From the NCBI GenBank assembly GCA_045039925.1, contig CP108400.1, forward strand, positions 7,068,001-7,132,000: DNA of 64,000 nt. Direction: 5' to 3'. Position numbers and translations under genes: made by a program. Shown piece by piece: positions 7,538 through 16,863 of the stretch. Source of the DNA: Yinghuangia sp045039925 (GTDB lineage: Bacteria; Actinomycetota; Actinomycetes; Streptomycetales; Streptomycetaceae). A model generated the notes under the pieces. It did no database searches. It was given only the letters and a program-made list of their open reading frames with translations, and had not been told where the DNA came from. Within the stretch, counting starts at the first letter, position 1. Every line of letters begins with the position of its first letter.

Positions 7538-8962
7538 ATGAGCGTCGACACCACAAAGGGCACTGCGCGCGACGCCCACCGGGCGGCACTTCGCGCCACC
7601 TCCACCGAGCCCTACTGGCTCGACCGCCCCGAACGCCCCGAGACACTCCCGCGGTTGACCGCCGACACCGCCACCGACCTGGTCGTGGTCGGCGGCGGCT
7701 ACACCGGCCTGTGGACCGCGCTGATCGCCAAGCAGCGCGAACCCGCCCGCGACGTCCTGGTGGTGGAGGCCGCGACCTGCGGCCACGCCGCCAGCGGACG
7801 CAACGGCGGCTTCTGCTCGCCGAGCCTCACCCACGGCCTCGCCAACGGTGCCACCCGCTGGCCCGACGAGATCGACACCCTCCAGCGGCTCGGCAACGCC
7901 AACCTCGACGCCTTCGAACGCGACCTCGAAACGCACGGCGTGGACTGCGGGTTCGCCCGCACCGGCAAGGTCTCGGTCGCCGCGACGCCCTGGCAGGCCG
8001 ACGCGCTGCGCGAGGCCGCCGCACTCGGCGAGCGGCACGGCGAGAAGTCCCGCCTCCTGGACCGCGACGAACTCCGCGAGTGGGTCGACTCCCCGATGTG
8101 GTCGGCCGGCCTGTGGCAGCCCGACTACGCGCTGCTCGACCCCGCCCGGCTGGTGTGGGGGCTGCGCGCCGCGTGCCTGGAGCTCGGCGTACGCATCGCC
8201 GAGAACACCGAGGTCACCGCCCTCGACACGAAGCGCGCCGACCGCGTCCGGCTCACCACGCCGTACGCCCGCGTCACCGCCCGCCGCGTCGCGCTCGCCA
8301 CCAACATCTTCCCGCCGCTGCTCAAGCGCCTCGGCCTCAGCATGGTCCCGGTCTACGACTACGCCCTGACCACCGCGCCCCTGACGCACGATCAGCTCAC
8401 CGCGATCGGCTGGACCGGCGACCACGGGATCACCGACGCCGGCAACCAGTTCCACTACCTGCGCAAGACCGCGGACAACCGCATCCTGTGGGGCGGCTAC
8501 GACGCGATCTACCCGTTCGGCGGGCGCGTCGACGAGGCGCTCACGCAGCGGCCGGCGACGTTCGACACGCTCGCGGCACAGTTCGCCGAGACCTTCCCCG
8601 CCCTCGCCGACGTGCCCTTCTCGCACGCGTGGGGCGGCGTCATCGACTCCACGACGCGGTTCTGCATGTTCGCCGGCACCGCGGCGCAGGGACGCGTCGG
8701 GTACGCCCTCGGCTTCACCGGCCTCGGCGTCGGCGCCACGCGCTTCGGCGCGGACGTGATGCTCGACCTGCTGGAGGGCCGCCGCACCGAGCGGACCGAA
8801 CTGGAGATGATCCGCCGCAAGCCGCTGCCCTTCCCGCCCGAGCCGGTGCGCTACCTGGGCATCCAGGCCACACGCTGGTCGATGGCGCGCGAGGACCTGA
8901 ACGGCCGGCGGAACGGGTGGCTCCGTACGCTGGACCGGCTCGGCCTCGGCTTCGATTCCTGA
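7538..8962 (+). CDS. FAD-dependent oxidoreductase, DAO family (amine/gamma-glutamylamine oxidase-like)
   Basis: 474 residues. The N-terminal FAD-binding Rossmann motif is VVVGGGYTGLWTAL (about 49-62), followed by GHAASGRNGGF, the signature of DAO-type flavoenzymes related to gamma-glutamylputrescine oxidase (PuuB). Such enzymes oxidise an amine with O2, giving an aldehyde, H2O2 and ammonia. The upstream aldehyde dehydrogenase could take the aldehyde further. ATG at 7538 is preferred over GTG at 7511 because AAGG lies about 8 nt before it. An Lrp regulator follows at 49 bp. Substrate is inferred from context. Confidence 0.85.
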   Translation: MSVDTTKGTARDAHRAALRATSTEPYWLDRPERPETLPRLTADTATDLVVVGGGYTGLWTALIAKQREPARDVLVVEAATCGHAASGRNGGFCSPSLTHGLANGATRWPDEIDTLQRLGNANLDAFERDLETHGVDCGFARTGKVSVAATPWQADALREAAALGERHGEKSRLLDRDELREWVDSPMWSAGLWQPDYALLDPARLVWGLRAACLELGVRIAENTEVTALDTKRADRVRLTTPYARVTARRVALATNIFPPLLKRLGLSMVPVYDYALTTAPLTHDQLTAIGWTGDHGITDAGNQFHYLRKTADNRILWGGYDAIYPFGGRVDEALTQRPATFDTLAAQFAETFPALADVPFSHAWGGVIDSTTRFCMFAGTAAQGRVGYALGFTGLGVGATRFGADVMLDLLEGRRTERTELEMIRRKPLPFPPEPVRYLGIQATRWSMAREDLNGRRNGWLRTLDRLGLGFDS

Positions 8963-9011
8963 GCCGCACGGCAGCGGCAGTAGACCGACAAACGGGGAGG
9001 CACAGGCGATC

Positions 9012-9587
9012 ATGGGTGACCAGGACCAGACACCGCGAGAGCCCCGGAGCACCCGCATGACCGCAGGACCGCTCGACGACATCGACCGGCGCATCATCGC
9101 CATCCTCCAGGCGGACGGACGGCGCGCGTACAGCCAGATCGCCGAAGACCTCGGCATCCCGGCCTCGTCCGTGCGCTACCGCGTGCAACGCCTGGAGGAC
9201 ACCGGGGTGTTGCAGATCGTGGGCATCGCCAACCCGCTGACGATCGGCTTCGACCGGCTCGCCATGATCGGCATGCGCGTGCGGCCCGGCAGCGCCCACG
9301 AGGTGTGCCGCGCGCTGCGCGAACTGCCGGAGACGTCGTACGTCGTCATGACCGCCGGGCAGTACGACGTCATGGTCGAGGTCATCTGCCGGGACACCGA
9401 CCACTTCACCGACCTGCTCAACCGGCGGATGCACCTGATCGACGGGGTGGTCTCCACCGACTCGTTCTTCGTGCTCGAAGTGCACAAGCTCGCGTACGGC
9501 TGGGGCGTCGGCGGCGTCGAGACCGGCCTGCTCGACGTCCCCGACGTCGGCCCGAACGGCGGCATGGACCAGCGCGCACCGCGCTAG
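9012..9587 (+). CDS. Lrp/AsnC family transcriptional regulator
   Basis: 191 residues. An N-terminal winged helix-turn-helix (LDDIDRRIIAILQADGRRAYSQIAEDLG, about 20-60) precedes a C-terminal RAM ligand-sensing domain. GGGGAGG lies upstream of the ATG at 9012; an internal Met at 9057 is a less likely start. It sits directly after the amine-oxidising enzymes and probably senses an amino acid or related metabolite to control them and the divergent permease. The palindromes at 5733 and 5803 are candidate targets. Confidence 0.9.
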   Translation: MGDQDQTPREPRSTRMTAGPLDDIDRRIIAILQADGRRAYSQIAEDLGIPASSVRYRVQRLEDTGVLQIVGIANPLTIGFDRLAMIGMRVRPGSAHEVCRALRELPETSYVVMTAGQYDVMVEVICRDTDHFTDLLNRRMHLIDGVVSTDSFFVLEVHKLAYGWGVGGVETGLLDVPDVGPNGGMDQRAPR

Positions 9588-9610
9588 CGCGGTGACCAGC
9601 CGAACACGCG

Positions 9611-9662
9611 GAACGCGGCGAGGTCCGCCCCCTTCTCCAAGGGGGCGGACCTCGCCGCGTTC
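9611..9662. terminator. Bidirectional terminator, 22-bp stem
   Basis: Perfect 22-bp inverted repeat (9611-9632 with 9641-9662) around an 8-nt loop, between the convergent lrp-type and MMPL genes. Confidence 0.9.
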
Positions 9663-9712
9663 CGCGCGTTCCGGCGTCAGTTGCTGCGTCGGTTCCCGCG
9701 TCAGTTCCCGCG

Positions 9713-11902
9713 TCAGTTCCGGACCGGTGCCGCCGGCTCCTGCGGCGAGCCCTCCAGCGCCACCCGGGGCAGGGCCTTCGCCAGCGCCTTCGGCAGCCAC
9801 CACGCACGGTCGCCCAGCAGCTGCATCACGGCCGGGACGATCAGGCAGCGGATCACCAGCGCGTCCAGCAGGATCGCCACCGCGAGGCCCAGGCCGAACT
9901 GCTGGAGCATGCGGTCCGGGCTCAGCAGGAACGCGCCGAACACCACGATCATGATCGCCGCCGCCGCGGTGATGACGCGGCCGGTCGTCGCCAGGCCCTC
10001 GCGGACCGCGAGCGAGGAGTCCTTCGTCCGCTCCCACTCCTCGTGGATGCGCGACAGCAGGAACACCTCGTAGTCCATGGACAGTCCGAACACGATCGCG
10101 AAGATCATGACCGGCAGGAACGCCTCGATCGGACCGGGCTGCACGCCGAACCAGCCGTGCTGGAAGACCAACGTCATGACGCCCATGGAGGCGCCGATGC
10201 TCAGCAGGTTCAGCACCGCGGCCTTGAGCGGGATCAGCACCGAGCGGAACACCAGGAGCAGCAGCAGCGAGGACAGGCCCACCACGACCGCCACGAACAG
10301 CGGCAGGCGCGCGGCCACCGTCTCGGAGAAGTCCACCTCGCCGGCCGTTGCGCCGCCGACGTACACCGCGGCGCCGGTCCTGGCCTCGAACGGGTCGAGC
10401 CCGCCGTCCCGCAGCGCCCGGACCAGGTCCTCGGTCGCCTCGTCCTGCGGGGCGCTCTCGGGGAACGCCAGTACGGTGCTCAGCACGCCGTCGCGCGACG
10501 GCATCGGCGGGGTCGCGGCCGCGATGCCGGGGAACTCGTCCAGCGTGCGCCGCAGTTCCTCGCCGGTGTCGGTGCCGCCTTCGGCGACCACCACGAGCGG
10601 GCCGTTGAAGCCCGGGCCGAAGCCCTCCGCCATCAGGTCGTACGCCTGCCGGCTCGTGGTGCTCTCCGCGTCGTTCCCCGCGTCCGCGAACCCGAGCCGC
10701 ATGTCGAGCGCCGGAGCGCACAGCGCCAGCAGCGCGACGACGGCGACCAGCAGCGCGGCGAACGGACGGCGCTGCACCCCGGCGGCCATCCGGCGCCAAC
10801 CCGCGCCCTCCTCCTTGCCCTTGCGCTCGGCCTTGGCGACCTTCTTCATGACGTTGCGGCGCAGGCGCTTGCCGAACACCGCGAGCAGCGCGGGCAGCAG
10901 GGTCAACGACGCGGCCATCGTGATCAGCACGGTCAGCGCGACCGAGAGGGCGACGCCCTGGAGCGAGCCCAGGCCGAGGGTCACCAGGCCGAGCAGCGCG
11001 ATGATTACCGTGCAGCCCGCGAAGAAGACCGTGCGTCCGGCGGCGTCCAGGGCGGTGCGCGTCGCGTCGGCCGGCTCGGCCCCGCGCAGCAGCTCGTGGC
11101 GGAAGCGGTAGAAGATCAGCAGCGCGTAGTCCACCCCGACGCCCAGGCCGACCAGCATCATGATCGGCGGCGTGAAGTCGGCGACGGTGGCGGCGTGGGA
11201 CGCCATGGTGATGAGGCCGATGGCGGCGCCCACCGCGAACAGCGCGGTGATCAGCGGGAGTGCGGCGGCCAGCACCGAACCGAACAGCAGGACCAGGATC
11301 ACCAGCGCGGCGAGCATGCCCGCGCCCTCGGCGGCGCCGCCGGACTCCTCCTGGGCCTCGCGCACCGCACCGCCGCCGACCTCGACCTGGAGGGTGTCGG
11401 TCTCGGCGTCCCGGGCGATGTCGATGATCGTGCGGATGTCCTCCTTGGGGACGTCCGTCGAGAGCCCCGACAGGGTGACGGTCGCGAACCCGATGCGGCC
11501 GTCCGCGGAGACCGCGGACGGGTCGTCGAACGGGGTGCGGACGTCGGCGACTCCGGGGGAGACGCGCACCGCGTCGGCGACCTTTGTCACCGCCTCGCGG
11601 TCCGCGGCGACTCCGCGGTCGGTCTTGAAGACGATCTCGACCGTGTCGCCCGCCTGCACCGCGCCGTGCCGCGCCAGGAGGTCGCTCGCCTCCTGCGACT
11701 CGGTGCCCGGCAGCGAGAAGTCGTTCTTCCACGCGCTTCCGGCGGCCTGCGCGCCCGCCGTGGCGGCCACCACGACGAGCAGCCAGACGGCGAGCGCGGC
11801 CCAGCGGTGCCGCTGCGACCAGCCCGCGAGCCGGGCGAACACACTGCTTCGGCGGGGCGGATCCGCCGGGGGACGAATGCCTGTGCCCTGTGTCTGCGTC
11901 AT
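9713..11902 (-). CDS. MMPL family RND transporter
   Basis: 729 residues with the two-fold RND layout: one N-terminal helix (WAALAVWLLVVVAATAGAQAAG), an extracytoplasmic loop, a helix block with GLGVGVDYALLIFYRFRHE, then a second helix, loop and block with FGLSMDYEVFLLSRIHEEW. The G-x-x-x-D-Y helix carries the proton-relay Asp in each half. Actinobacterial MMPL proteins export lipids, antibiotics or siderophores. ATG at 11902 was chosen; an upstream start at 11956 would add a non-family leader. A two-component system lies directly upstream on the same strand with direct repeats between, suggesting stress-induced export. Cargo is unknown. Confidence 0.9.
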   Translation of the reverse strand: MTQTQGTGIRPPADPPRRSSVFARLAGWSQRHRWAALAVWLLVVVAATAGAQAAGSAWKNDFSLPGTESQEASDLLARHGAVQAGDTVEIVFKTDRGVAADREAVTKVADAVRVSPGVADVRTPFDDPSAVSADGRIGFATVTLSGLSTDVPKEDIRTIIDIARDAETDTLQVEVGGGAVREAQEESGGAAEGAGMLAALVILVLLFGSVLAAALPLITALFAVGAAIGLITMASHAATVADFTPPIMMLVGLGVGVDYALLIFYRFRHELLRGAEPADATRTALDAAGRTVFFAGCTVIIALLGLVTLGLGSLQGVALSVALTVLITMAASLTLLPALLAVFGKRLRRNVMKKVAKAERKGKEEGAGWRRMAAGVQRRPFAALLVAVVALLALCAPALDMRLGFADAGNDAESTTSRQAYDLMAEGFGPGFNGPLVVVAEGGTDTGEELRRTLDEFPGIAAATPPMPSRDGVLSTVLAFPESAPQDEATEDLVRALRDGGLDPFEARTGAAVYVGGATAGEVDFSETVAARLPLFVAVVVGLSSLLLLLVFRSVLIPLKAAVLNLLSIGASMGVMTLVFQHGWFGVQPGPIEAFLPVMIFAIVFGLSMDYEVFLLSRIHEEWERTKDSSLAVREGLATTGRVITAAAAIMIVVFGAFLLSPDRMLQQFGLGLAVAILLDALVIRCLIVPAVMQLLGDRAWWLPKALAKALPRVALEGSPQEPAAPVRN

Positions 11903-11960
11903 GTCCCACAGCCTGGGGTGGCGGCTCGGGGCCGGGCGTCGGCCTGGGGCGGACACCCTG

Positions 11961-12012
11961 CGTACCCCACAGGTTGCGGGTCGGCGCGGGCGCGTACCCC
12001 CACGGTTGCGGC
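11961..12012 (-). promoter_or_regulatory. Direct repeats upstream of the MMPL gene
   Basis: CGTACCCCACAGGTTGCGG at 11961 recurs as CGTACCCCCACGGTTGCGG at 11993, 32 bp apart, about three helical turns. Same-face spacing fits binding by the adjacent LuxR-type response regulator; this is inferred. Confidence 0.4.
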
Positions 12013-12094
12013 CCGGCGCGGGCGGACCGGACCCGATGGGACAGGACCCGACCGAGCCGGGCCCGACCGGACCTGCGTACCGCGCGAGTCGGCG

Positions 12095-12760
12095 TCAGCC
12101 CAGCCAGCCGGGGCTGACCATGCCCGACTCGTACGCCAGCACCACCAACTGCGAGCGGTCCCGCACCGACAGCTTCGTCATGATGCGGCTGACATGCGTC
12201 TTGGCGGTCGCCGGGGACAGCACCAGGCGCGCCGCGATCTCGTCGTTCGTCAGGCCGCCGGCCACCAGCTCCATGACCTCGCGCTCGCGCTCGGTCAGGC
12301 CGTTGAGGCGCGGGTTCGGCTCCGGCTGCTTGACGCGCCCCGCGAACTCGGCGATCAGGCGCCGGGTGATCGACGGGCTGATCAGTGCGTCGCCGCGGGC
12401 CGCGACGCGCACCGCCTGGATCAGCTCCTCGGGCTCGGTGTCCTTCACCAGGAAACCGGTCGCGCCCGCGCGCAGCGCACCGTAGATGTAGTCGTCGAGG
12501 TCGAACGTCGTGAGGATGACCACCCGCACGCCGGCCAGCGCCGGGTCGGCGGCGATGCGCCGGGCGGCCTCCAGCCCGTCGACGCGGGGCATCCGGATGT
12601 CCATCAGCAGGACGTCCGGCCGGTGTTCGCGCGCCAGGGCGACGGCCTCCTCGCCGTCGGAGGCCTCGCCGACGATCGTGAGGTCGTCCTCGTCCTCCAG
12701 GATCGAGCGGAACCCGGCCCGCACCAGACGCTGGTCGTCGGCCAGCAGCACCCGGATCAT
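12095..12760 (-). CDS. NarL/LuxR-type response regulator
   Basis: 221 residues. The receiver domain (1-120) has phospho-acceptor Asp54 in VLLMDIRMP and the conserved FLVKDTE lysine. The C-terminal GerE/LuxR helix-turn-helix contains LTEREREVMELVAGGLTNDE. ATG at 12760 overlaps the kinase stop (ATGA), so the pair is translationally coupled. It is activated by the upstream histidine kinase and probably controls the MMPL transporter 193 bp downstream. Confidence 0.95.
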   Translation of the reverse strand: MIRVLLADDQRLVRAGFRSILEDEDDLTIVGEASDGEEAVALAREHRPDVLLMDIRMPRVDGLEAARRIAADPALAGVRVVILTTFDLDDYIYGALRAGATGFLVKDTEPEELIQAVRVAARGDALISPSITRRLIAEFAGRVKQPEPNPRLNGLTEREREVMELVAGGLTNDEIAARLVLSPATAKTHVSRIMTKLSVRDRSQLVVLAYESGMVSPGWLG

Positions 12761-13965
12761 CCGGAGATCTCCTCTGCCTTGTAGGGAAGGTACGCGCGCA
12801 CCCGGAACCCGCCCTCCGGGCGCGGTCCCGCGGTCAGTTCGCCGCCGAGCGCGCGGGCGCGCTCGCGCATGCCCCGGATGCCGTTGCCGGTTCCCTCGCC
12901 GCCCGCGTCCTTGCGCTTGCGCGGGGCGCCCGCGCCGTCGTCGTCGACCTCCACGCGCACCCCGGTCACGCCGTACACGATCCGCAGCACGACCGACGCG
13001 GCCGCCGCGTGGCGAGTCACGTTGGTCAGCGACTCCTGCATGACGCGGTACGCCGCGAGGTCGACCTCGACCCGGAGTTCGCGCGGCTCGCCGGCGGTCT
13101 CGGAGTGCACGTCGAGTCCGGCGAGTTCGGCGTACGCGACCAGGTCGGCCAGTCGCGCGAGCCCGGCCGCGGGCGCGGTCGGCGCGTCCTCGTCCACCTG
13201 CCGCAGCACCCCGAGGGTCGTGCGCAGTTCGCGCAGCGTCTCGCGGCTGGCGGTCTTGATGGCGCCGAGCGCCTCCTCGGCCTGGACGGGGTCCTTCTTG
13301 AGCCGGTGCAGCGCGGCCCCGGCCTGCACGTTGATGAGCGAGATGTTGTGCCCGATGACGTCGTGCAACTCCCGTGCGATGCGCAGGCGTTCCTCGGTCG
13401 CACGGCGCAGGGCCTCCTCCTCGCGCCCGTGTTGCGCGGCGGCCACCCGGCCCTCGGCCTCGCGCAGGTACGCCCGGCGCGTGTTGCTGGACGTGCCGAG
13501 CGCGATCACCGCGACGACCCAGCCGGCGAGCATGAACAGCGCCGCGACGGTGATCTCTTCGTTGCCGCCGACGGTGCCCATGCCGACCCCCGCGACGGTG
13601 AGGGCGCCCAGGACCGAAGCCGCGACGAGGCGGCCCCGGGCCGCGACGGCGTACAGCCCGACCATGAGCAGGACCATCATCAGCGCCACGTCGACCGCGC
13701 CGAGGGTGAAGTGCATCCCGGTGGCGACCAGCACGTACGCGCAGGCCGCGACCGGGAAGCGCTGCCCGAACCAGAGCACGGCGCACGCGCTGAGGATGAG
13801 CACCCACTCGGCGAGGACCTGCCACCAGGGCGGCGACTGGTTCGAGTACTGCGCCGCGTACTGGACCGCGGTGATGACGAGCGACGCCGCGAGCGCCGCG
13901 AGAAGGAAGCGTTTCAGCTTCCCCGTCGGCGCCCGCAGCGGCCCGGAACGATCACCAGCACCCAT
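12757..13965 (-). CDS. Sensor histidine kinase (HisKA_3 type)
   Basis: 402 residues. Five or six membrane helices occupy about residues 17-155, then a dimerisation helix with the phospho-accepting His201 in ARELHDVIGHNIS, then a HATPase_c domain (TNVTRHAAAA, GNGIRGMRERARALGG). Little extracellular sequence is present, so the signal is probably sensed in or at the membrane. The gene precedes and overlaps its response regulator. Confidence 0.95.
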   Translation of the reverse strand: MGAGDRSGPLRAPTGKLKRFLLAALAASLVITAVQYAAQYSNQSPPWWQVLAEWVLILSACAVLWFGQRFPVAACAYVLVATGMHFTLGAVDVALMMVLLMVGLYAVAARGRLVAASVLGALTVAGVGMGTVGGNEEITVAALFMLAGWVVAVIALGTSSNTRRAYLREAEGRVAAAQHGREEEALRRATEERLRIARELHDVIGHNISLINVQAGAALHRLKKDPVQAEEALGAIKTASRETLRELRTTLGVLRQVDEDAPTAPAAGLARLADLVAYAELAGLDVHSETAGEPRELRVEVDLAAYRVMQESLTNVTRHAAAASVVLRIVYGVTGVRVEVDDDGAGAPRKRKDAGGEGTGNGIRGMRERARALGGELTAGPRPEGGFRVRAYLPYKAEEISG

Positions 13966-13995
13966 GGGCGCCAGCCTAGAGGGGCGTCCAAGGGC

Positions 13996-15660
13996 TCAGT
14001 GCGCGCCCGCGGCCTCCGGTTCGCGGCCGGTGCCCGGGTCGGCGCCCTTCTCCGCGGACTTCCCGGTCGGCCCGTCGGATGCCGGTCCGTCGGACCCCGG
14101 CCCGTCGGACTTCTCCGACTCCGTCTGCGACTCGCCGTCCTGCCGCTTCAGCAGCGCCGCGACGAGGACGGCGGTGAGGGCCATCAGGCCCCCGCCCACC
14201 AGCGCGATGACGCGCATCTCGTGGGCGAACGCCTCGAACGCGGCGTCCAGCAGCTCCTTGGCGGACGCCGGAGGCAGCGTCGCGGCGACCTCCACCGCAC
14301 CGCCCAACGTGTCCCGCGCGGACTCCAGTTGCCGCTCGTCGACCCCGGCCGGCGCGTGGTCCTGGAGGTCGCCCCGGTAGATCGCGGTGCCGATGCTGCC
14401 CAGCACGGCGATGCCCAGCGCCCCGCCGAACTCCGCCGCGGTCTCCGACATCGCGGAGGCCGAACCGGCGCGCTCGGGCGGCGCGGCGGCCAGGATCAGG
14501 TCGGTGACCAGCGCGAAGACGGCGCCGACGCCGAGCGCGATGATCATGTTCGGGACCAGCAGGCCCCAGACGCCGGAGTCGGCCTGGACGCGTCCCAGCG
14601 CCGCCCAGCCCACCGCGGACACCACCAGGCCGAGCACGATGACGTTGGGCTTGCCGATGCGCGGCGCCAGTGCCGTACCGATGGCGATGCCGACCGGCAT
14701 CACGACGAAGGTCGGCAGCGACCACAGCGCCGACTCCAGCGGACCCATACCGAGCACCAACTGCAGGAACTGCGAGGAGAACAGGCCGAACCCGACCAGG
14801 CCGAGCATCAACAGCCAGTTCGTGGCCAGCGAGACGCTGAACGCGCGGGAGCGGAACAGCGCGATGTCGATCATCGGATGGTCGATCACCCGCTGGCGGT
14901 GCAGGAACGCGGCGCCGACGACGAGGCCTGCCAGGCTCACCCCGAGGTATGTCCAGGCGAACCCGTCCTCGGCGATCTTCTTGATCCCGTAGACGACGGC
15001 CACCACCGACACGAGGGAGAGCACCGCGCCGGGGAAGTCGAAGCGGCCCGGCCGCGGGTCGCGGAACTCCGGGAGCAGCAGCGGGCCGAGCACCAGGAGC
15101 AGCAGCATCACCGGCACGTTGACCAGGAACACCGAGCCCCACCAGAAGTGTTCGAGGAGCACGCCGCCCATCACCGGGCCGAGGACGCCGCCGCCCGCGA
15201 ACCCGGCCGTCCAGATGCCGATGGCGGTCGTGCGCTGGGCGGGGTCGTGGAACATGTTGCGGATCAGCGAGAGCGTCGAGGGTGCCAGCGTGGCACCGGC
15301 GACGCCGAGCAGCGCGCGGGCGGCGATGAGGCCCTCGGGAGTGGTGGCGTACGCGGCGAGGACCGACGCCACGCCGAAGCCGACGCCGCCCATCATCAGC
15401 AGCTTGCGGCGGCCTATGCGGTCGCCGAGCGTGCCCATGGTGATGAGGAGGCCCGCGAGCAGGAAGCCGTAGGCGTCCATGATCCACAGGAGTTCGGAAC
15501 TGCTGGGGTCGAGGTCGGCGCTCAGCGACGGCAGCGCCATGAACAGCACCGACATGTCCATCGACACGAGCATGCAGGGGAGGACGAGAACGGCGAGGCC
15601 GATCCACTCCCTGGTGCCCGCTGTCCTGTGCACCGACTCGGGGGGATCCGGCGTCGCCAT
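13996..15660 (-). CDS. MFS drug exporter, DHA2 (14-helix) family
   Basis: 554 residues, about 14 helices. Motif C-like VLPCMLVSMDMSVLFMALPSL and motif A GTLGDRIGRRKLL identify an EmrB/QacA-type drug:proton antiporter. The hydrophilic C-terminus is rich in S, D, G and P repeats. ATG at 15660 was chosen because GAGGAG lies upstream. Divergent from a TetR regulator with an AT-rich palindrome between them, the usual layout of a repressor-controlled efflux pump. Exported compound is unknown. Confidence 0.93.
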   Translation of the reverse strand: MATPDPPESVHRTAGTREWIGLAVLVLPCMLVSMDMSVLFMALPSLSADLDPSSSELLWIMDAYGFLLAGLLITMGTLGDRIGRRKLLMMGGVGFGVASVLAAYATTPEGLIAARALLGVAGATLAPSTLSLIRNMFHDPAQRTTAIGIWTAGFAGGGVLGPVMGGVLLEHFWWGSVFLVNVPVMLLLLVLGPLLLPEFRDPRPGRFDFPGAVLSLVSVVAVVYGIKKIAEDGFAWTYLGVSLAGLVVGAAFLHRQRVIDHPMIDIALFRSRAFSVSLATNWLLMLGLVGFGLFSSQFLQLVLGMGPLESALWSLPTFVVMPVGIAIGTALAPRIGKPNVIVLGLVVSAVGWAALGRVQADSGVWGLLVPNMIIALGVGAVFALVTDLILAAAPPERAGSASAMSETAAEFGGALGIAVLGSIGTAIYRGDLQDHAPAGVDERQLESARDTLGGAVEVAATLPPASAKELLDAAFEAFAHEMRVIALVGGGLMALTAVLVAALLKRQDGESQTESEKSDGPGSDGPASDGPTGKSAEKGADPGTGREPEAAGAH

Positions 15661-15736
15661 CAAAAAGCTCCTCGGGTACGTCGTACGCAGTTCCGCGTAC
15701 ACGATACGCACGGCTTTGACGAAGACTCAATGCATT

Positions 15737-15760
15737 ATTTTCCATGGATTTATGGAAAAT
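15737..15760. promoter_or_regulatory. AT-rich palindromic operator between MFS exporter and TetR
   Basis: ATTTTCCAT (15737-15745) and ATGGAAAAT (15752-15760) form a perfect 9-bp inverted repeat with a 6-nt spacer. AT-richness stands out in this GC-rich DNA and the position fits a TetR operator. Confidence 0.65.
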
Positions 15761-15834
15761 TTCGTCACGTCTGGGTGACCTGCCGGGTAGAATTTCGACA
15801 CGAAGTCGAGTGTGACGAAAACGGAGGGTCGGCG

Positions 15835-16734
15835 ATGGGTGTCTGTGCGTGGTGCGGGGAGGCGGTCGCCGACGACGGCGGCCGGGGCCGTCCGCGCGAC
15901 TACTGCTCGCGCTCGTGCCGGGCGAAGGCGTACCGGGCGCGCAAGGCCACGGCCGGCCGGGCGCCGTCGGCGCGGGCCGACGCACCGGGCGGCGGGCCTC
16001 CGGTGCCGCGCGCCGCGGCGGGCCACGCCGAGGGCGGCGGCCCGCACTTGTCGACCGAGCGCATCGTGGCCGCCGCGATCGCCCTCGCCGACGAGGAGGG
16101 GCTGGACAACCTCCACATGCGGCGCCTCGCCGCGTACCTCGGAGCGGGCACGATGTCCCTGTACCGGCACGTCGGCGGGCGGGACGAACTCATCGACCTG
16201 ATGGTCGAGGCGGCGATGGGCGAGGAGCCGCAGCCCGATCCGATCCCGGAGGGCTGGCGGGCGGGGCTCGAGTACACCGCGCGCCGGGACTGGGGGCTGT
16301 ACCGCCGGCACCCGTGGATCCTGCGGCACGCGATGGTGGGTTCACGCATGCGCTGGACGCGCAACGCGGCACTGGACGGCGAGCGCGCGCTGGCCGCGTT
16401 CGACGGCCTGGGCGTGTCCTCGGAGGAGCAGGTGCGGCTGCTGCTGATCGTGGTGGCGTACACCCAGGGGATCGCACTGATCCACGTCAACGACGTCGAG
16501 CTGACGCGGAAGACCGGGGTCACCGCACAACAGTGGTGGGATCAGGAGGGCAGCCACGTGCACCCGGACCTGCTCGCCGACCTGCCGCGCCTCGCCTGGG
16601 CGTTCCGCGAGCCGAAGCCTTTCCAGTTGCAGCTGGAGCGGCAGTTCGAGGAGGGACTGAAGGGCGTCCTCGACGGCATCGGCGCACTGCTCGCCCGACT
16701 TGCCGCCGCACCGGCGGCGGGCGCCGGCCGCTGA
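15835..16734 (+). CDS. TetR family regulator with N-terminal zinc-finger-like segment
   Basis: 299 residues. The first ~40 residues have CAWCGE and YCSRSCRAKAYRARK, a C-x2-C ... C-x3-C cluster resembling a small zinc finger. A TetR helix-turn-helix follows (LSTERIVAAAIALADEEGLDNLHMRRLAAYLGAGTMSLYRHV, about 75-120) and then a ligand-binding TetR_C-type domain. CGGAGG stands 7 nt before the ATG at 15835. Divergent from the MFS exporter, whose promoter holds a 24-bp palindrome; it probably represses the pump until a drug binds. Confidence 0.92.
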   Translation: MGVCAWCGEAVADDGGRGRPRDYCSRSCRAKAYRARKATAGRAPSARADAPGGGPPVPRAAAGHAEGGGPHLSTERIVAAAIALADEEGLDNLHMRRLAAYLGAGTMSLYRHVGGRDELIDLMVEAAMGEEPQPDPIPEGWRAGLEYTARRDWGLYRRHPWILRHAMVGSRMRWTRNAALDGERALAAFDGLGVSSEEQVRLLLIVVAYTQGIALIHVNDVELTRKTGVTAQQWWDQEGSHVHPDLLADLPRLAWAFREPKPFQLQLERQFEEGLKGVLDGIGALLARLAAAPAAGAGR

Positions 16735-16863
16735 ACCGTCGCCGCGCGGCACGCGGTCGTACCCAAGTCTTGATCGTCTGGTTCGTCTACGGTCTTGGGA
16801 CCGGATGCGCCGCGGTCGTCGGCGCGCGGGACCGGCGACACGGCAGACCTCGGGAGAGACGCC

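Noticed and set aside
13009..16734. 1,241-residue plus-strand open frame
   Set aside because: Most of it is antisense to the kinase and MFS genes; only the part from 15835 is real (TetR).
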